A DNA stretch of 64,000 bases. It comes from Hydrogenophaga sp. RAC07 (GTDB taxonomy: Bacteria; Pseudomonadota; Gammaproteobacteria; Burkholderiales; Burkholderiaceae_C). The position numbers and the translations under genes are program-made. Under the pieces are notes generated by a model. The model did no database searches and was not told where the DNA came from. It was given only the letters and a program-made list of their open reading frames with translations. The DNA is taken from positions 496,001 through 560,000 of the forward strand of contig NZ_CP016449.1 in the NCBI RefSeq assembly GCF_001713375.1, written 5' to 3'. Below are positions 1 to 8,072 of the stretch, piece by piece (position 1 is the first letter of the stretch; each line of letters begins with the position of its first letter).

Positions 1-74
1 AGCAGCATCAGGTACTCCTTGACGGAGACCGGCAGCTTGGCCGAACGCAGGGTGTAGAAGAAGTCGATCAGCAT
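1..74 (-). CDS. VWA (CoxE-like) domain protein, N-terminal fragment
   Basis: Only the first 24 codons are present; the gene runs off the left edge. The peptide starts MLIDFFYTLRSAKLPVS, which matches the usual N-terminus of the VWA/CoxE-type proteins paired with MoxR ATPases in Burkholderiales. In that family the VWA protein works with the ATPase as a metal-ion-dependent adhesion/chaperone partner. Here the MoxR gene lies 1.5 kb upstream on the same strand, with an acetyltransferase and vapBC between them. The identification rests on a short peptide plus context. Confidence 0.6.
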   Translation of the reverse strand, partial: MLIDFFYTLRSAKLPVSVKEYLML

Positions 75-96
75 GGGGGTTTCCTGTCAGCTCTGC

Positions 97-495
97 TCAG
101 AGCCAGTCCTCGACCTTGAGGCCGGGCACGCGCTGGAATTCCCGGACGTTGTGGGTGATGAGCGTGAGCTTGAGCGCGCGCGCGTGGGCCGCTATCCACA
201 GGTCGTTCGGGCCGATGGGTTGCCCCGCTGCGCGCAGCGCCGCCCGGATCTCGCCGTAGTGGATCGCAACCTCGGCACCGAGCGGCAGCACGTTCAGTGC
301 GCCAAGGATGCGATCGAACGTGTCGCGCAACTGGGCCTTCAGCGGTTTAAGGGCGGCCCCGTAGGCCAATTCCCCGCGGGTGACCACGGAAATCCCCGCT
401 TCGTCAGCACCCAGTTTGGTCGCCCGCTTGATCAAGGTCTCGCTTGAGCCCCGGATGAGGTGGCTGACGGTGTCGGTGTCCAACAGGTATTTCAT
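97..495 (-). CDS. vapC: VapC-type PIN-domain ribonuclease toxin
   Basis: A 132-residue PIN-domain protein, the normal VapC length. VapC toxins are Mg2+-dependent RNases that cleave tRNA or rRNA and are held inactive by VapB. The expected acidic residues are visible: Asp in LLDTDT near the N-terminus, Glu in TRGEL, and Asp in GPNDLWIAAHA, followed by the C-terminal THN segment. The ATG at 495 overlaps the end of vapB by 4 nt (ATGA), which implies translational coupling and supports this start. It is likely co-expressed from the vapB promoter. The cellular target cannot be read from sequence. Confidence 0.9.
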   Translation of the reverse strand: MKYLLDTDTVSHLIRGSSETLIKRATKLGADEAGISVVTRGELAYGAALKPLKAQLRDTFDRILGALNVLPLGAEVAIHYGEIRAALRAAGQPIGPNDLWIAAHARALKLTLITHNVREFQRVPGLKVEDWL

Positions 496-887
496 GACCG
501 GCGCTTCCCGGCCACTTTGGTGCTTGGGGATTTTTTGGCCGTCGCTGAGCGACGAGACGATGGGCGTGTTGGCGTTGGTTCGTCGCTGGACAGCCATGAC
601 CAATCGAGCTCCCGGAGCTCGCCCTGATCGGCGCGAACCTCGGCCATCACGGCGTCCCACTGGGCTGCTTCTTCCTTGCTGAGTGGCGGCAAGTCGGCCA
701 TGACCTCGCGCAGCGTGGGTCGGCGCGGGCGCAGAATCACTTCGTCTCCGCGACGCAGGATTTCCACCGTCTTGTCGTTGAAGCGAAATGCCTTGGGCAG
801 GCGCACTGCCTGGCTGTTGCCGGAGGTGAAAACGGTCGTGAACTGGCTGGGCATGGCCAATTGCTCAGCTTTCAGGGGTTTGTTCAT
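492..887 (-). CDS. vapB: VapB-type antitoxin, AbrB/MazE DNA-binding fold
   Basis: 131 residues. Residues about 15-55 form a SpoVT/AbrB swapped-hairpin domain (TSGNSQAVRLPKAF, then VEIL and DEVILRP), which binds DNA as a dimer. The rest should bind and neutralise VapC. A lysine/arginine/serine-rich tail of about 30 residues is longer than in many VapB proteins. GGAGG sits 6 nt upstream of the ATG at 887 and supports this start over an internal Met. The gene is coupled to vapC by an ATGA overlap. A palindrome just upstream is the probable autoregulatory operator. Confidence 0.88.
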   Translation of the reverse strand: MNKPLKAEQLAMPSQFTTVFTSGNSQAVRLPKAFRFNDKTVEILRRGDEVILRPRRPTLREVMADLPPLSKEEAAQWDAVMAEVRADQGELRELDWSWLSSDEPTPTRPSSRRSATAKKSPSTKVAGKRRS

Positions 888-907
888 TCAAGCCTCCAGT
901 GTAGTGC

Positions 908-950
908 TGTATATCCTGAAAGTATATACACAGGGAGCTATGCGTGTCGG
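908..950 (-). promoter_or_regulatory. vapBC promoter and operator palindrome
   Basis: TGTATAT and ATATACA (908-914 and 924-930) form a perfect 7-bp inverted repeat with a 9-nt spacer, 20 nt before the vapB start codon. On the minus strand it overlaps a good -10 hexamer, TATACT (926-921). An 18-nt spacer leads to a -35-like CCGACA (950-945) inside the 3' end of the upstream acetyltransferase gene. An operator covering the -10 fits the VapB autorepression known for this family. Binding itself is inferred. Confidence 0.6.
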
Positions 951-1531
951 TCGAGCAGGTACTGCAACTGCGCCTTCGCCTCCGGCCACTCACCCGCGCG
1001 CATGCTGTACATCACCGTGTCGCGGATGGTGCCGTCGCGGCGCAGGGCGTGGCCGCGGATGACGCCGTCTTTTTTCGCACCGAGCCGCTCAATGGCTTGT
1101 TGCGACGCGAAGTTGAAGTTGTCGGTGCGCCAGCCCACCACATGGCAGCCCAGGGTGTCGAAGGCGTGGCCCATCATGAGCAGCTTGCAGGTGGTGTTCA
1201 CATGGCTGCGCTGCGCGCTTTTGGCGTACCAGGTGTAGCCGATCTCCACGCGTTTCACCGCCGGCAGGATGTCGTGGAAGCTGGTGCTGCCGAGCACTTT
1301 GCCGGAGGCTTCTTCGGTCACGGCAAATGCGAAACGGTGGCCCTCTTCGCGCATCTTCAGCGCGGTCTCGATGTAGCTGCGTGTCTCCTGGGGCTCGGGC
1401 ACCGAGGTGATGCGCAGCTTCCACAACTCGCCGTCGGCGGCAGCCGCGCTGAGGCCTGGTTCGTGGTCCAGCGAGAGCGGGACCAGGGCAATGCCGTTGT
1501 TGCGCAGGGTGACGGGTTCGACGAAGGCCAT
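938..1531 (-). CDS. GNAT family N-acetyltransferase (RimJ/RimL type)
   Basis: 197 residues with the RimJ/RimL-like GNAT arrangement: an N-terminal loading segment, a central strand (GSTSFHDI, EIGYTWY), and the acetyl-CoA-binding helix region around SAQRSHVNTTCK. A C-terminal GAKKDGVIRGH segment is typical of the group acetylating protein N-termini or small amines. It starts 11 nt after the MoxR stop codon, so it is probably in the same operon. Its tail overlaps the presumed vapBC -35 region. Substrate unknown. Confidence 0.82.
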   Translation of the reverse strand: MAFVEPVTLRNNGIALVPLSLDHEPGLSAAAADGELWKLRITSVPEPQETRSYIETALKMREEGHRFAFAVTEEASGKVLGSTSFHDILPAVKRVEIGYTWYAKSAQRSHVNTTCKLLMMGHAFDTLGCHVVGWRTDNFNFASQQAIERLGAKKDGVIRGHALRRDGTIRDTVMYSMRAGEWPEAKAQLQYLLDRHA

Positions 1532-1542
1532 GGCGGTTGCGC

Positions 1543-2385
1543 TCAGCGGTTGCGCTGGTTCATGAACACCAGTTTTTCAAACAAAGTCGTGTCCTGCTCG
1601 TTCTTGAGCAAAGCGCCCACCAGCGGCGGGATGCTGACCTTGCTGTCGGCGCTTTGCAGGGCTTCGAGCGGGATGTCTTCGGCCATCAGCAGCTTGAGCC
1701 AGTCGAGCAGCTCGGAGGTGCTGGGTTTCTTCTTCAGGCCGGGCAGGTTGCGCACGTCGTAGAAGGTCTTCATGGCCGCAGCCAGCAGCTCTTTCTTGAG
1801 GCTGGGGAAGTGCACGTCCACGATGCGCTGCATGGTCTCGGCGTCGGGGAACTTGATGTAGTGGAAAAAGCAGCGGCGCAAAAACGCGTCGGGCAGCTCT
1901 TTCTCGTTGTTGGAGGTGATGAACACCAGCGGGCGGTGTTTGGCGCGCACCAGCTCGCGTGTCTCGTAGCAATAGAACTCCATGCGGTCGAGTTCGCGCA
2001 GCAGGTCGTTCGGGAATTCAATGTCGGCCTTGTCGATCTCGTCGATCAGCAGCGCCACCGGCTCATCGGCCGTGAAGGCCTGCCACAGCACGCCCTTGAG
2101 GATGTAGTTGTGGATGTCCTTGACCTTTTCCTCACCGAGCTGGCTGTCGCGCAGGCGGCTCACCGCGTCGTACTCGTACAGGCCTTGCTGCGCCTTGGTG
2201 GTGCTCTTGATGTGCCACTGCAGCAGCGGCAGCTTGAGTGCGGTGGACACCTCTTCGGCCAGCATGGTCTTGCCGGTGCCCGGCTCGCCCTTCACGAGCA
2301 GCGGACGCTTGAGCGTGATCGCGGCGTTGACAGCCAGCATCAGGTCTTGCGTGGCGACGTAGTTCTCGGAGCCTTGGAATTTCAT
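1543..2385 (-). CDS. MoxR family AAA+ ATPase
   Basis: 280 residues, a full-length MoxR-type ATPase. Walker A is GEPGTGKT at about residues 32-39, Walker B is LLIDEID at about 113, and sensor-1 is FITSNNEKELPDAFLRR. MoxR proteins act as chaperone-like ATPases with VWA-domain partners, often to mature or insert cofactors into enzymes. The start MKFQGSENYV is typical of this clade; an upstream in-frame extension to 2475 lacks family similarity. The partner VWA gene is present at the window's left edge but separated by three unrelated genes. Confidence 0.92.
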   Translation of the reverse strand: MKFQGSENYVATQDLMLAVNAAITLKRPLLVKGEPGTGKTMLAEEVSTALKLPLLQWHIKSTTKAQQGLYEYDAVSRLRDSQLGEEKVKDIHNYILKGVLWQAFTADEPVALLIDEIDKADIEFPNDLLRELDRMEFYCYETRELVRAKHRPLVFITSNNEKELPDAFLRRCFFHYIKFPDAETMQRIVDVHFPSLKKELLAAAMKTFYDVRNLPGLKKKPSTSELLDWLKLLMAEDIPLEALQSADSKVSIPPLVGALLKNEQDTTLFEKLVFMNQRNR

Positions 2386-2515
2386 GGGTTGTTCTGCTGG
2401 AAGGGTTGAACAAGTGGGGGAATCCTGGGCGATCCGGCACCCTGGCTGCTGGCAGCGGCCTGACAAGGCCCGCACCGCCGGGGGTTTTGAGGGGAGGGGC
2501 TCCTCGACCGGTCTA

Positions 2516-2521
2516 TATAAT
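2516..2521 (+). promoter_or_regulatory. candidate -10 hexamer upstream of cytochrome c4
   Basis: TATAAT lies 45 nt before the cytochrome c4 ATG in the 181-nt divergent region. No convincing -35 hexamer is seen at 16-18 nt, so this is a tentative promoter. No Shine-Dalgarno sequence is obvious before the ATG either. Confidence 0.3.
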
Positions 2522-2566
2522 CAGCGGTTGATTTTCCCCCGCTGACTCATTCATTGTGCTTGCAAA

Positions 2567-3235
2567 ATGACCTCACTGTTGTCCACGATCACCCGCACCC
2601 TTGTCGCCGCTGCGACGCTTTCCGCAGCCGCTTTTTCGGTTCACGCCCAGGGTGTCACCGGTGATGTGGCAGCCGGTCAGAAGAAGGCCGAGATGTGCAT
2701 CGGCTGCCATGGCATCAAGGGATACCAGAACAGCTTCCCCGAAATCCACAAGGTGCCCATGATCTCGGGCCAGTCGGGCGCGTACATCGTTTCCGCCCTC
2801 AATGCCTACAAAAAGGGCGACCGCAAGCACCCCACCATGCGCGGCATCGCGGGTTCGCTGAGCGAGCAGGACATGGCCGATCTGGCCGCCTACTACGCCT
2901 CGCACGCCGACAAGGCCGCCCCGGACGCACCACGCACCGCCAGCACCACCGCTGCCGCCCTGATCGAAAAGGGCGCCTGCGCCTCCTGCCACGGTGCCAA
3001 CTTCAGCAAGCCGATCGACCCCAGCTACCCCAAGCTGGCCGGCCAGCACCCCGACTACCTCTTCTTCGCGCTCAAGGCCTACACGGTCGAGGGCAACGCG
3101 GTGGTGGGTCGCTCCAACGGCATCATGGCCGGCATCGCCAAGCAGTACTCCACCAACGAGATGCGCGAGATTGCCAAATACCTGGGTTCGCTCGATGGCG
3201 AGATGAGCGTCGTGCCCCAGCCGCGCTTCAAGTAA
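2567..3235 (+). CDS. cytochrome c4, periplasmic dihaem electron carrier
   Basis: 222 residues with a signal peptide (hydrophobic stretch ending SVHAQG) and two tandem class I cytochrome c domains. The haem-binding CIGCH (about residue 44) and CASCH (about 138) mark the two domains, each followed by later Met ligand candidates. Cytochrome c4 shuttles electrons from the bc1 complex to terminal oxidases in the periplasm; the aa3 oxidase locus in this window is a plausible client. It is a single-gene unit followed by a strong terminator. The lower-domain spacing and length match the c4 family well. Confidence 0.93.
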   Translation: MTSLLSTITRTLVAAATLSAAAFSVHAQGVTGDVAAGQKKAEMCIGCHGIKGYQNSFPEIHKVPMISGQSGAYIVSALNAYKKGDRKHPTMRGIAGSLSEQDMADLAAYYASHADKAAPDAPRTASTTAAALIEKGACASCHGANFSKPIDPSYPKLAGQHPDYLFFALKAYTVEGNAVVGRSNGIMAGIAKQYSTNEMREIAKYLGSLDGEMSVVPQPRFK

Positions 3236-3250
3236 GCACCGACCGCTCCG

Positions 3251-3278
3251 AAAAAGCCGCTCATCGAGCGGCTTTTTT
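3251..3278. terminator. bidirectional rho-independent terminator
   Basis: A GCCGCTC/GAGCGGC stem with a 3-nt loop is flanked by five A residues and six T residues. It can end both the cytochrome c4 transcript and the converging DUF1841 transcript. Confidence 0.88.
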
Positions 3279-3288
3279 GTTTTCGGTG

Positions 3289-3723
3289 TCAGTCTTTCGT
3301 CGCCCGTCGGCGCACCTGGTCGATGTAGGCCTGACCGTCCGGTGGCCGCCCGGCGCGCTGGCTCTCCCACAGCATGGTGCCCAGGCACTCCATCACCTCG
3401 TGGTGCGCGCTGTGCAGGTCATCGCGGCGCGCGGTGAGCAACTCCACCGCTTGCCGGATGCCGGGAGGCTGGTCGATGCTGCATTGTTCGCTGATCGACA
3501 AGTGCATGGACAGATGCAGAAACGGGTTGTCCCGGTCGGTGTCGGGCTCGCCGATGCGCGCCAGCGCGGCCTCCACATCGCTCAGCTCGGCGTGGTACTC
3601 GGGGTGCTCGGCGATCCACTGGCTGGCCAGTGTTTCGATGGCCTCCATCGGCTGCTGCTGCAAGGTCTTGGCGTGCACCGCGCAGAAGAAGCGGCGCACG
3701 TCGGCTTGGGTCGGATTGAACAT
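3289..3723 (-). CDS. DUF1841 family protein
   Basis: 144 residues, the usual length of DUF1841 proteins, which are largely confined to Beta/Gammaproteobacteria and have no assigned function. Recognisable family features are the N-terminal MFNP start, HPEYH, the NPFLHLSMHL segment and the SIDQPPGIR motif. It is soluble and predicted helical. It is the last gene of a minus-strand group after the IclR regulator and the TRIC-like channel (26-nt gap), and ends at a shared terminator. Confidence 0.85.
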   Translation of the reverse strand: MFNPTQADVRRFFCAVHAKTLQQQPMEAIETLASQWIAEHPEYHAELSDVEAALARIGEPDTDRDNPFLHLSMHLSISEQCSIDQPPGIRQAVELLTARRDDLHSAHHEVMECLGTMLWESQRAGRPPDGQAYIDQVRRRATKD

Positions 3724-3749
3724 GGGGCGATTGTCCCGCAGCGCGGGTT

Positions 3750-4400
3750 TCAGAGCCGCCAGACGGGCAGTTGCCAGTTGCGCCACAGGGCCAGTCCGCG
3801 CAGCCCGGCGGTCACACCCACGCAGGCCAGCAGCGCCAGCCAGCCCGGCGCCTGCAGCTGCCACAGGCCTACATAGATCCAGCTGCCGGCGAACGCGCAC
3901 ACGGCGTAGGGCCGGTGGTCGTGGAAGGCGGTGGGGATCTCGTTGCACACCACATCGCGCAGCACGCCGCCGAACACGCCGGTGATCAGGCCCATCAGCA
4001 CGGCCACCAGCGCGGGCATGTCGAGCAGCAGCGCCTGGTGAACGCCGGTAGCGGCAAACAGGCCCAGGCCCAGGGCGTCGGGCCACTGCATGGCGCGTTC
4101 GGTGAGTGCAAAGTGGCGCGAGCGCAGGAACACCATGGCGAGCACGCACAGCGCGAACACGCCCCACAGCAGCTCCACGTGGCGCACCCAGAAGAAGGGC
4201 CGCTGGTCCAGCAGCAGGTCGCGCAGCGTGCCGCCGCCAAAAGCCGCGAGGAAGCCCACCACGCACACGCCCACGGCGTCGAGCTTCTTTCGCGCGCCGG
4301 CCATCACGCCCGAGAGCGCAAACGCGGCCGTGGCGCTGATCTCCACCAGCAGGCGCAGGCCTTCGCCCCAGAGGGCCACGTTGTTCAATGCCGGATTCAT
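3750..4400 (-). CDS. trimeric intracellular cation channel family protein (YadS/YicG type)
   Basis: 216 residues with about seven hydrophobic segments forming two repeats, each containing a glycine-rich motif: GGGTLRDLLLDQ and GVFGGVLRDVVCNEIP. That pair is the signature of the UPF0126/TRIC family of inner-membrane proteins; prokaryotic members conduct monovalent cations in vitro, and some have been linked to glycine uptake. The ATG overlaps the stop codon of the upstream IclR gene by 4 nt, so the two are translationally coupled. Confidence 0.88.
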   Translation of the reverse strand: MNPALNNVALWGEGLRLLVEISATAAFALSGVMAGARKKLDAVGVCVVGFLAAFGGGTLRDLLLDQRPFFWVRHVELLWGVFALCVLAMVFLRSRHFALTERAMQWPDALGLGLFAATGVHQALLLDMPALVAVLMGLITGVFGGVLRDVVCNEIPTAFHDHRPYAVCAFAGSWIYVGLWQLQAPGWLALLACVGVTAGLRGLALWRNWQLPVWRL

Positions 4401-5194
4401 GCGCTGCCTTTCACCGCGAGCAGGGCGGAAATCTGGCGGCTGGCTTCCAGCAGCGGGGGCAGCAGGGTGTCCTGCACGACCCTGGCGCTGGTGCGGTTGG
4501 CCTGCCCACTCAGGTTGAGCGCAGCTACGGTGCGGCCGCTGGCGTCCACCAGTGGCGCGGCCAGCGAGATCAGGCCTTCTTCGAGTTCCTGGTTCACCAG
4601 GCACCAACCCTGTTTGCGCGCCTGCTGCACGCGGGTGAGCACGGTGGCGGGGTCGGTCAGGGTGTGGCGGGTGAGCGGTTTGAGATCGGACGCTTCGAGC
4701 CGCGCGCGCACCTCGGCGTCGCTCAGGCCCGCCAGCAGCATGCGGCCCAGCGAGGTGCAGTGCGCCGGCAGGCGCGAGCCGATGCCCAGCGAGTTCTTCA
4801 TGATCTTGTGGGTGGGCACACGCATCACGTAGACGATGTCGGTGCCGTCGAGCACGGCGGCCGAGCTCGACTCCTTGACCGTTTCCACCAGCGCCTCGAC
4901 CACCGGCTCGGCCAGGTTCCAGATCGGCATGGACGAGAGGTAGGCAAAGCCCAGGTCGAGGATGCGCGCGGTGAGGCGGAAGTCGCGGCCATCGTTTTCC
5001 ACATAGCCCAGCGCCTGCAGCGTGAGCAGGATGCGGCGTGCGCCGGCGCGTGTGAGGCCGCTGCGCGCGGCCACTTCGCTCAGCGTCTGGCGCGGCGCCT
5101 GGGCGCTGAAGCTGCGGATCACTTCAAGCCCGCGTGCGAACGACTGCACATAGCTGTCGCCGGGGCGGGGTGGGGCGGATGGTGTGGGCGGCAT
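4397..5194 (-). CDS. IclR family transcriptional regulator, PcaR/PobR-like
   Basis: 265 residues. An N-terminal winged helix-turn-helix (about residues 15-80, with ARSGLTRAGARRILLTL as recognition helix region) is followed by an IclR effector-binding domain containing SSAAVLDGTDIVYVMRV and the HCTSLGRMLLAG motif. PcaR-type IclR regulators control 3-oxoadipate pathway genes with 3-oxoadipate or protocatechuate-like effectors. It is divergent from pcaIJF across a 103-nt region holding repeated half-sites, so control of those genes and of itself is the natural reading. It is coupled to the downstream channel gene. Confidence 0.9.
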   Translation of the reverse strand: MPPTPSAPPRPGDSYVQSFARGLEVIRSFSAQAPRQTLSEVAARSGLTRAGARRILLTLQALGYVENDGRDFRLTARILDLGFAYLSSMPIWNLAEPVVEALVETVKESSSAAVLDGTDIVYVMRVPTHKIMKNSLGIGSRLPAHCTSLGRMLLAGLSDAEVRARLEASDLKPLTRHTLTDPATVLTRVQQARKQGWCLVNQELEEGLISLAAPLVDASGRTVAALNLSGQANRTSARVVQDTLLPPLLEASRQISALLAVKGSA

Positions 5195-5233
5195 GGATGC
5201 TCTTGGAGAACGCCTGTTTATAATTCATTCCAC

Positions 5234-5257
5234 GAACATTTGTTCTTTAGACGAACA
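5234..5257. promoter_or_regulatory. candidate IclR/PcaR operator half-sites
   Basis: Three copies of the half-site GAACA/TGTTC lie between the IclR gene and pcaI: GAACA 5234-5238, TGTTC 5241-5245 and GAACA 5253-5257. The first two make a near-palindrome with a 2-nt centre; the second and third an inverted pair with a 7-nt spacer. A TATAAT hexamer (5219-5224) lies just before them. Such clustered half-sites suit an IclR tetramer; binding is inferred. Confidence 0.5.
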
Positions 5258-5297
5258 AATTTTCAGGGCGCGGCATTTGAACCGAATTGGAGACAAC

Positions 5298-5999
5298 GTG
5301 ATCAACAAGATTTCCCCGTCGATCGCCGACGCGCTGTCGGTGGTGCAAGACGGGCACACCGTGCTCGTCGGTGGCTTCGGCACCTCGGGCATTCCCGCCG
5401 AGCTGATCGACGGCCTGATCGAACACGGCGCGCGCGACCTCACGGTGGTGAACAACAACGCCGGCAACGGCGACACCGGGCTGGCCGCGCTGCTGGCCGC
5501 CGGGCATGTGCGCAAGATCATCTGCAGCTTTCCGCGCCAGGCCGACAGCCACGTCTTCGACGGCCTGTACCGCGCCGGCAAGATCGAACTGGAACTCGTG
5601 CCCCAGGGCAACCTGGCGGAGCGGCTGCGCGCCGCCGGTGCCGGCATCGGCGGCTTCTTCACGCCCACCGGCTATGGCACGGCGCTGGCCGAGGGCAAGG
5701 AAACGCGCGAGATCGACGGGCGTCACTACGTATTCGAGTCGCCGCTGGCCGGCGACGTGGCCCTGATCAAGGCCGAGCGCGGCGACCGCTGGGGCAACCT
5801 CACCTACCGCAAGGCAGCGCGCAACTTCGGCCCGGTGATGGCCATGGCCGCGCGCCACACCATCGCCACCGTGCACCACATCGACGAACTCGGTGAACTC
5901 GACCCCGAGACCATCGTCACGCCCGGCATCCACGTCGGGAAAATCGTTCGCATCGACCGCGTGGCCACACAAGCCGGCGGTTTCAAGGAGAAACCATGA
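5298..5999 (+). CDS. pcaI: 3-oxoadipate CoA-transferase subunit A
   Basis: 233 residues, a typical CoA-transferase family I alpha subunit with the glycine-rich GGFGTSGIP and NNNAGNGDTGLAALL segments and GGFFTPTGYGT. With subunit B it moves CoA from succinyl-CoA to 3-oxoadipate, the penultimate step of the beta-ketoadipate pathway. A GTG start at 5298 is preceded by GGAGA; earlier in-frame codons lie in the operator region. Divergence from an IclR gene and the downstream pcaJ and pcaF favour 3-oxoadipate over acetoacetate as the acceptor. Its stop overlaps pcaJ by 4 nt. Confidence 0.88.
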   Translation: MINKISPSIADALSVVQDGHTVLVGGFGTSGIPAELIDGLIEHGARDLTVVNNNAGNGDTGLAALLAAGHVRKIICSFPRQADSHVFDGLYRAGKIELELVPQGNLAERLRAAGAGIGGFFTPTGYGTALAEGKETREIDGRHYVFESPLAGDVALIKAERGDRWGNLTYRKAARNFGPVMAMAARHTIATVHHIDELGELDPETIVTPGIHVGKIVRIDRVATQAGGFKEKP

Positions 6000-6718
6000 G
6001 CCCCCACACTCCGCCGCTTCGCGGGTCGTTGCCCCCCGAGGGGGCTGATCCGGCTGGGGGCGGCCCGGCGCCGGATCGCCTCTACCATAAGCGCAGCAAG
6101 GCCGAACTCGCGCAGCGCGTGGCGCGCGACATCCACGACGGCGCATATGTGAACCTGGGCATCGGCATGCCCACCCAGGTGGCCAACCACCTCGCGCAAG
6201 GCATCGAGGTGGTGCTGCACAGCGAAAACGGCATCCTGGGCATGGGCCCGGCGCCGGCCGCGGGGGAAGAGGACTACGACCTCATCAACGCCGGTAAACA
6301 GCCGGTGACGCTGCTGCCCGGTGGCGCGTACTTCCACCACGCCGACAGCTTCGGCATGATGCGCGGCGGCCATCTCGACATCTGTGTGCTCGGCGCCTTC
6401 CAGGTCTCGGCCACCGGTGATCTGGCGAACTGGAGCACCGGCGAGCCCGGCGCCATTCCCGCCGTGGGCGGCGCGATGGACCTGGCCGTGGGCGCCAAAC
6501 AGACCTGGGTCATGATGGACCTGCTCGACAAACAAGGCCGCAGCAAGGTGGTGCCCAACTGCAGCTACCCGCTCACCGGTGTCGCCTGCGTGAAACGCAT
6601 CTACACCGATCTCGCCACACTCGCGTGCACGCTGCAGGGCCTGCAGCTCATCGACAAGGTCGATGGCCTGGAACACGCCGAACTCGAACGCCTGGTGGGC
6701 TTGCCCATCGCCGCCTGA
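5996..6718 (+). CDS. pcaJ: 3-oxoadipate CoA-transferase subunit B with a repeat-derived N-terminal extension
   Basis: 240 residues. The catalytic glutamate is Glu77 in SENGILGMGP, and the GAYVNLGIGMPT segment is typical of family I beta subunits. The enzyme domain begins only at KRSKAELAQRVARDI (about residue 33). Residues 2-26, rich in Pro and Gly, are encoded by a dispersed GC-rich repeat found elsewhere as non-coding DNA. AAGGAG lies 5 nt before the ATG, and no other ATG precedes the enzyme domain, so the extension is very likely translated. The gene is coupled to pcaI by ATGA and followed 22 nt later by pcaF. Confidence 0.9.
   Translation: MSPHTPPLRGSLPPEGADPAGGGPAPDRLYHKRSKAELAQRVARDIHDGAYVNLGIGMPTQVANHLAQGIEVVLHSENGILGMGPAPAAGEEDYDLINAGKQPVTLLPGGAYFHHADSFGMMRGGHLDICVLGAFQVSATGDLANWSTGEPGAIPAVGGAMDLAVGAKQTWVMMDLLDKQGRSKVVPNCSYPLTGVACVKRIYTDLATLACTLQGLQLIDKVDGLEHAELERLVGLPIAA
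6002..6077. repeat. dispersed GC-rich repeat, type 1 copy, inside pcaJ
   Basis: The first 76 nt after the pcaJ start carry the same core as the copy at 28933-29013: CCCCCAC-CTCCGC-CTTCG, then a CCCCCCGAGGGGG hairpin. The remainder is also Gly/Pro-coding and GC-rich. The copy length keeps the frame open into the enzyme domain. Repeats of this kind are, to my knowledge, common between genes in Comamonadaceae. Confidence 0.75.
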
Positions 6719-6740
6719 CCCCACCACAACGGAGACCTTC

Positions 6741-7943
<1,203 letters not shown>

Positions 7944-7960
7944 CGCGCGTTTTCCGGCGT

Positions 7961-7979
7961 GCGCAAAACTGATTTGCGC
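7961..7979. other. hairpin downstream of pcaF
   Basis: GCGCAAA and TTTGCGC form a perfect 7-bp stem with a 5-nt loop, 17 nt after the pcaF stop codon. There is no T-run on either side, so it may stabilise the pcaIJF mRNA end rather than terminate transcription. Confidence 0.4.
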
Positions 7980-8030
7980 GGCACCGGTTGAAGTGGCGCG
8001 GCAGGCCCGCGACACTGCCTGGAACGCCGG

Positions 8031-8050
8031 GGCGTGCACCGTCGCACGCC
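8031..8050. other. inverted repeat in the leader of the HIBADH-like gene
   Basis: GGCGTGC and GCACGCC form a perfect 7-bp inverted repeat with a 6-nt centre, 22 nt before the next start codon. It could be an operator or a leader hairpin. No terminator tract follows. Confidence 0.35.
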
Positions 8051-8072
8051 ACCGGCCACCAGGAGATATTTC

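Noticed and set aside
5298..6718. Assignment of the CoA-transferase as acetoacetate/3-oxoacid (ScoAB) type
   Set aside because: Families are close, but the flanking IclR regulator, pcaF and the maleylacetate reductase make 3-oxoadipate the better substrate. It remains an alternative.
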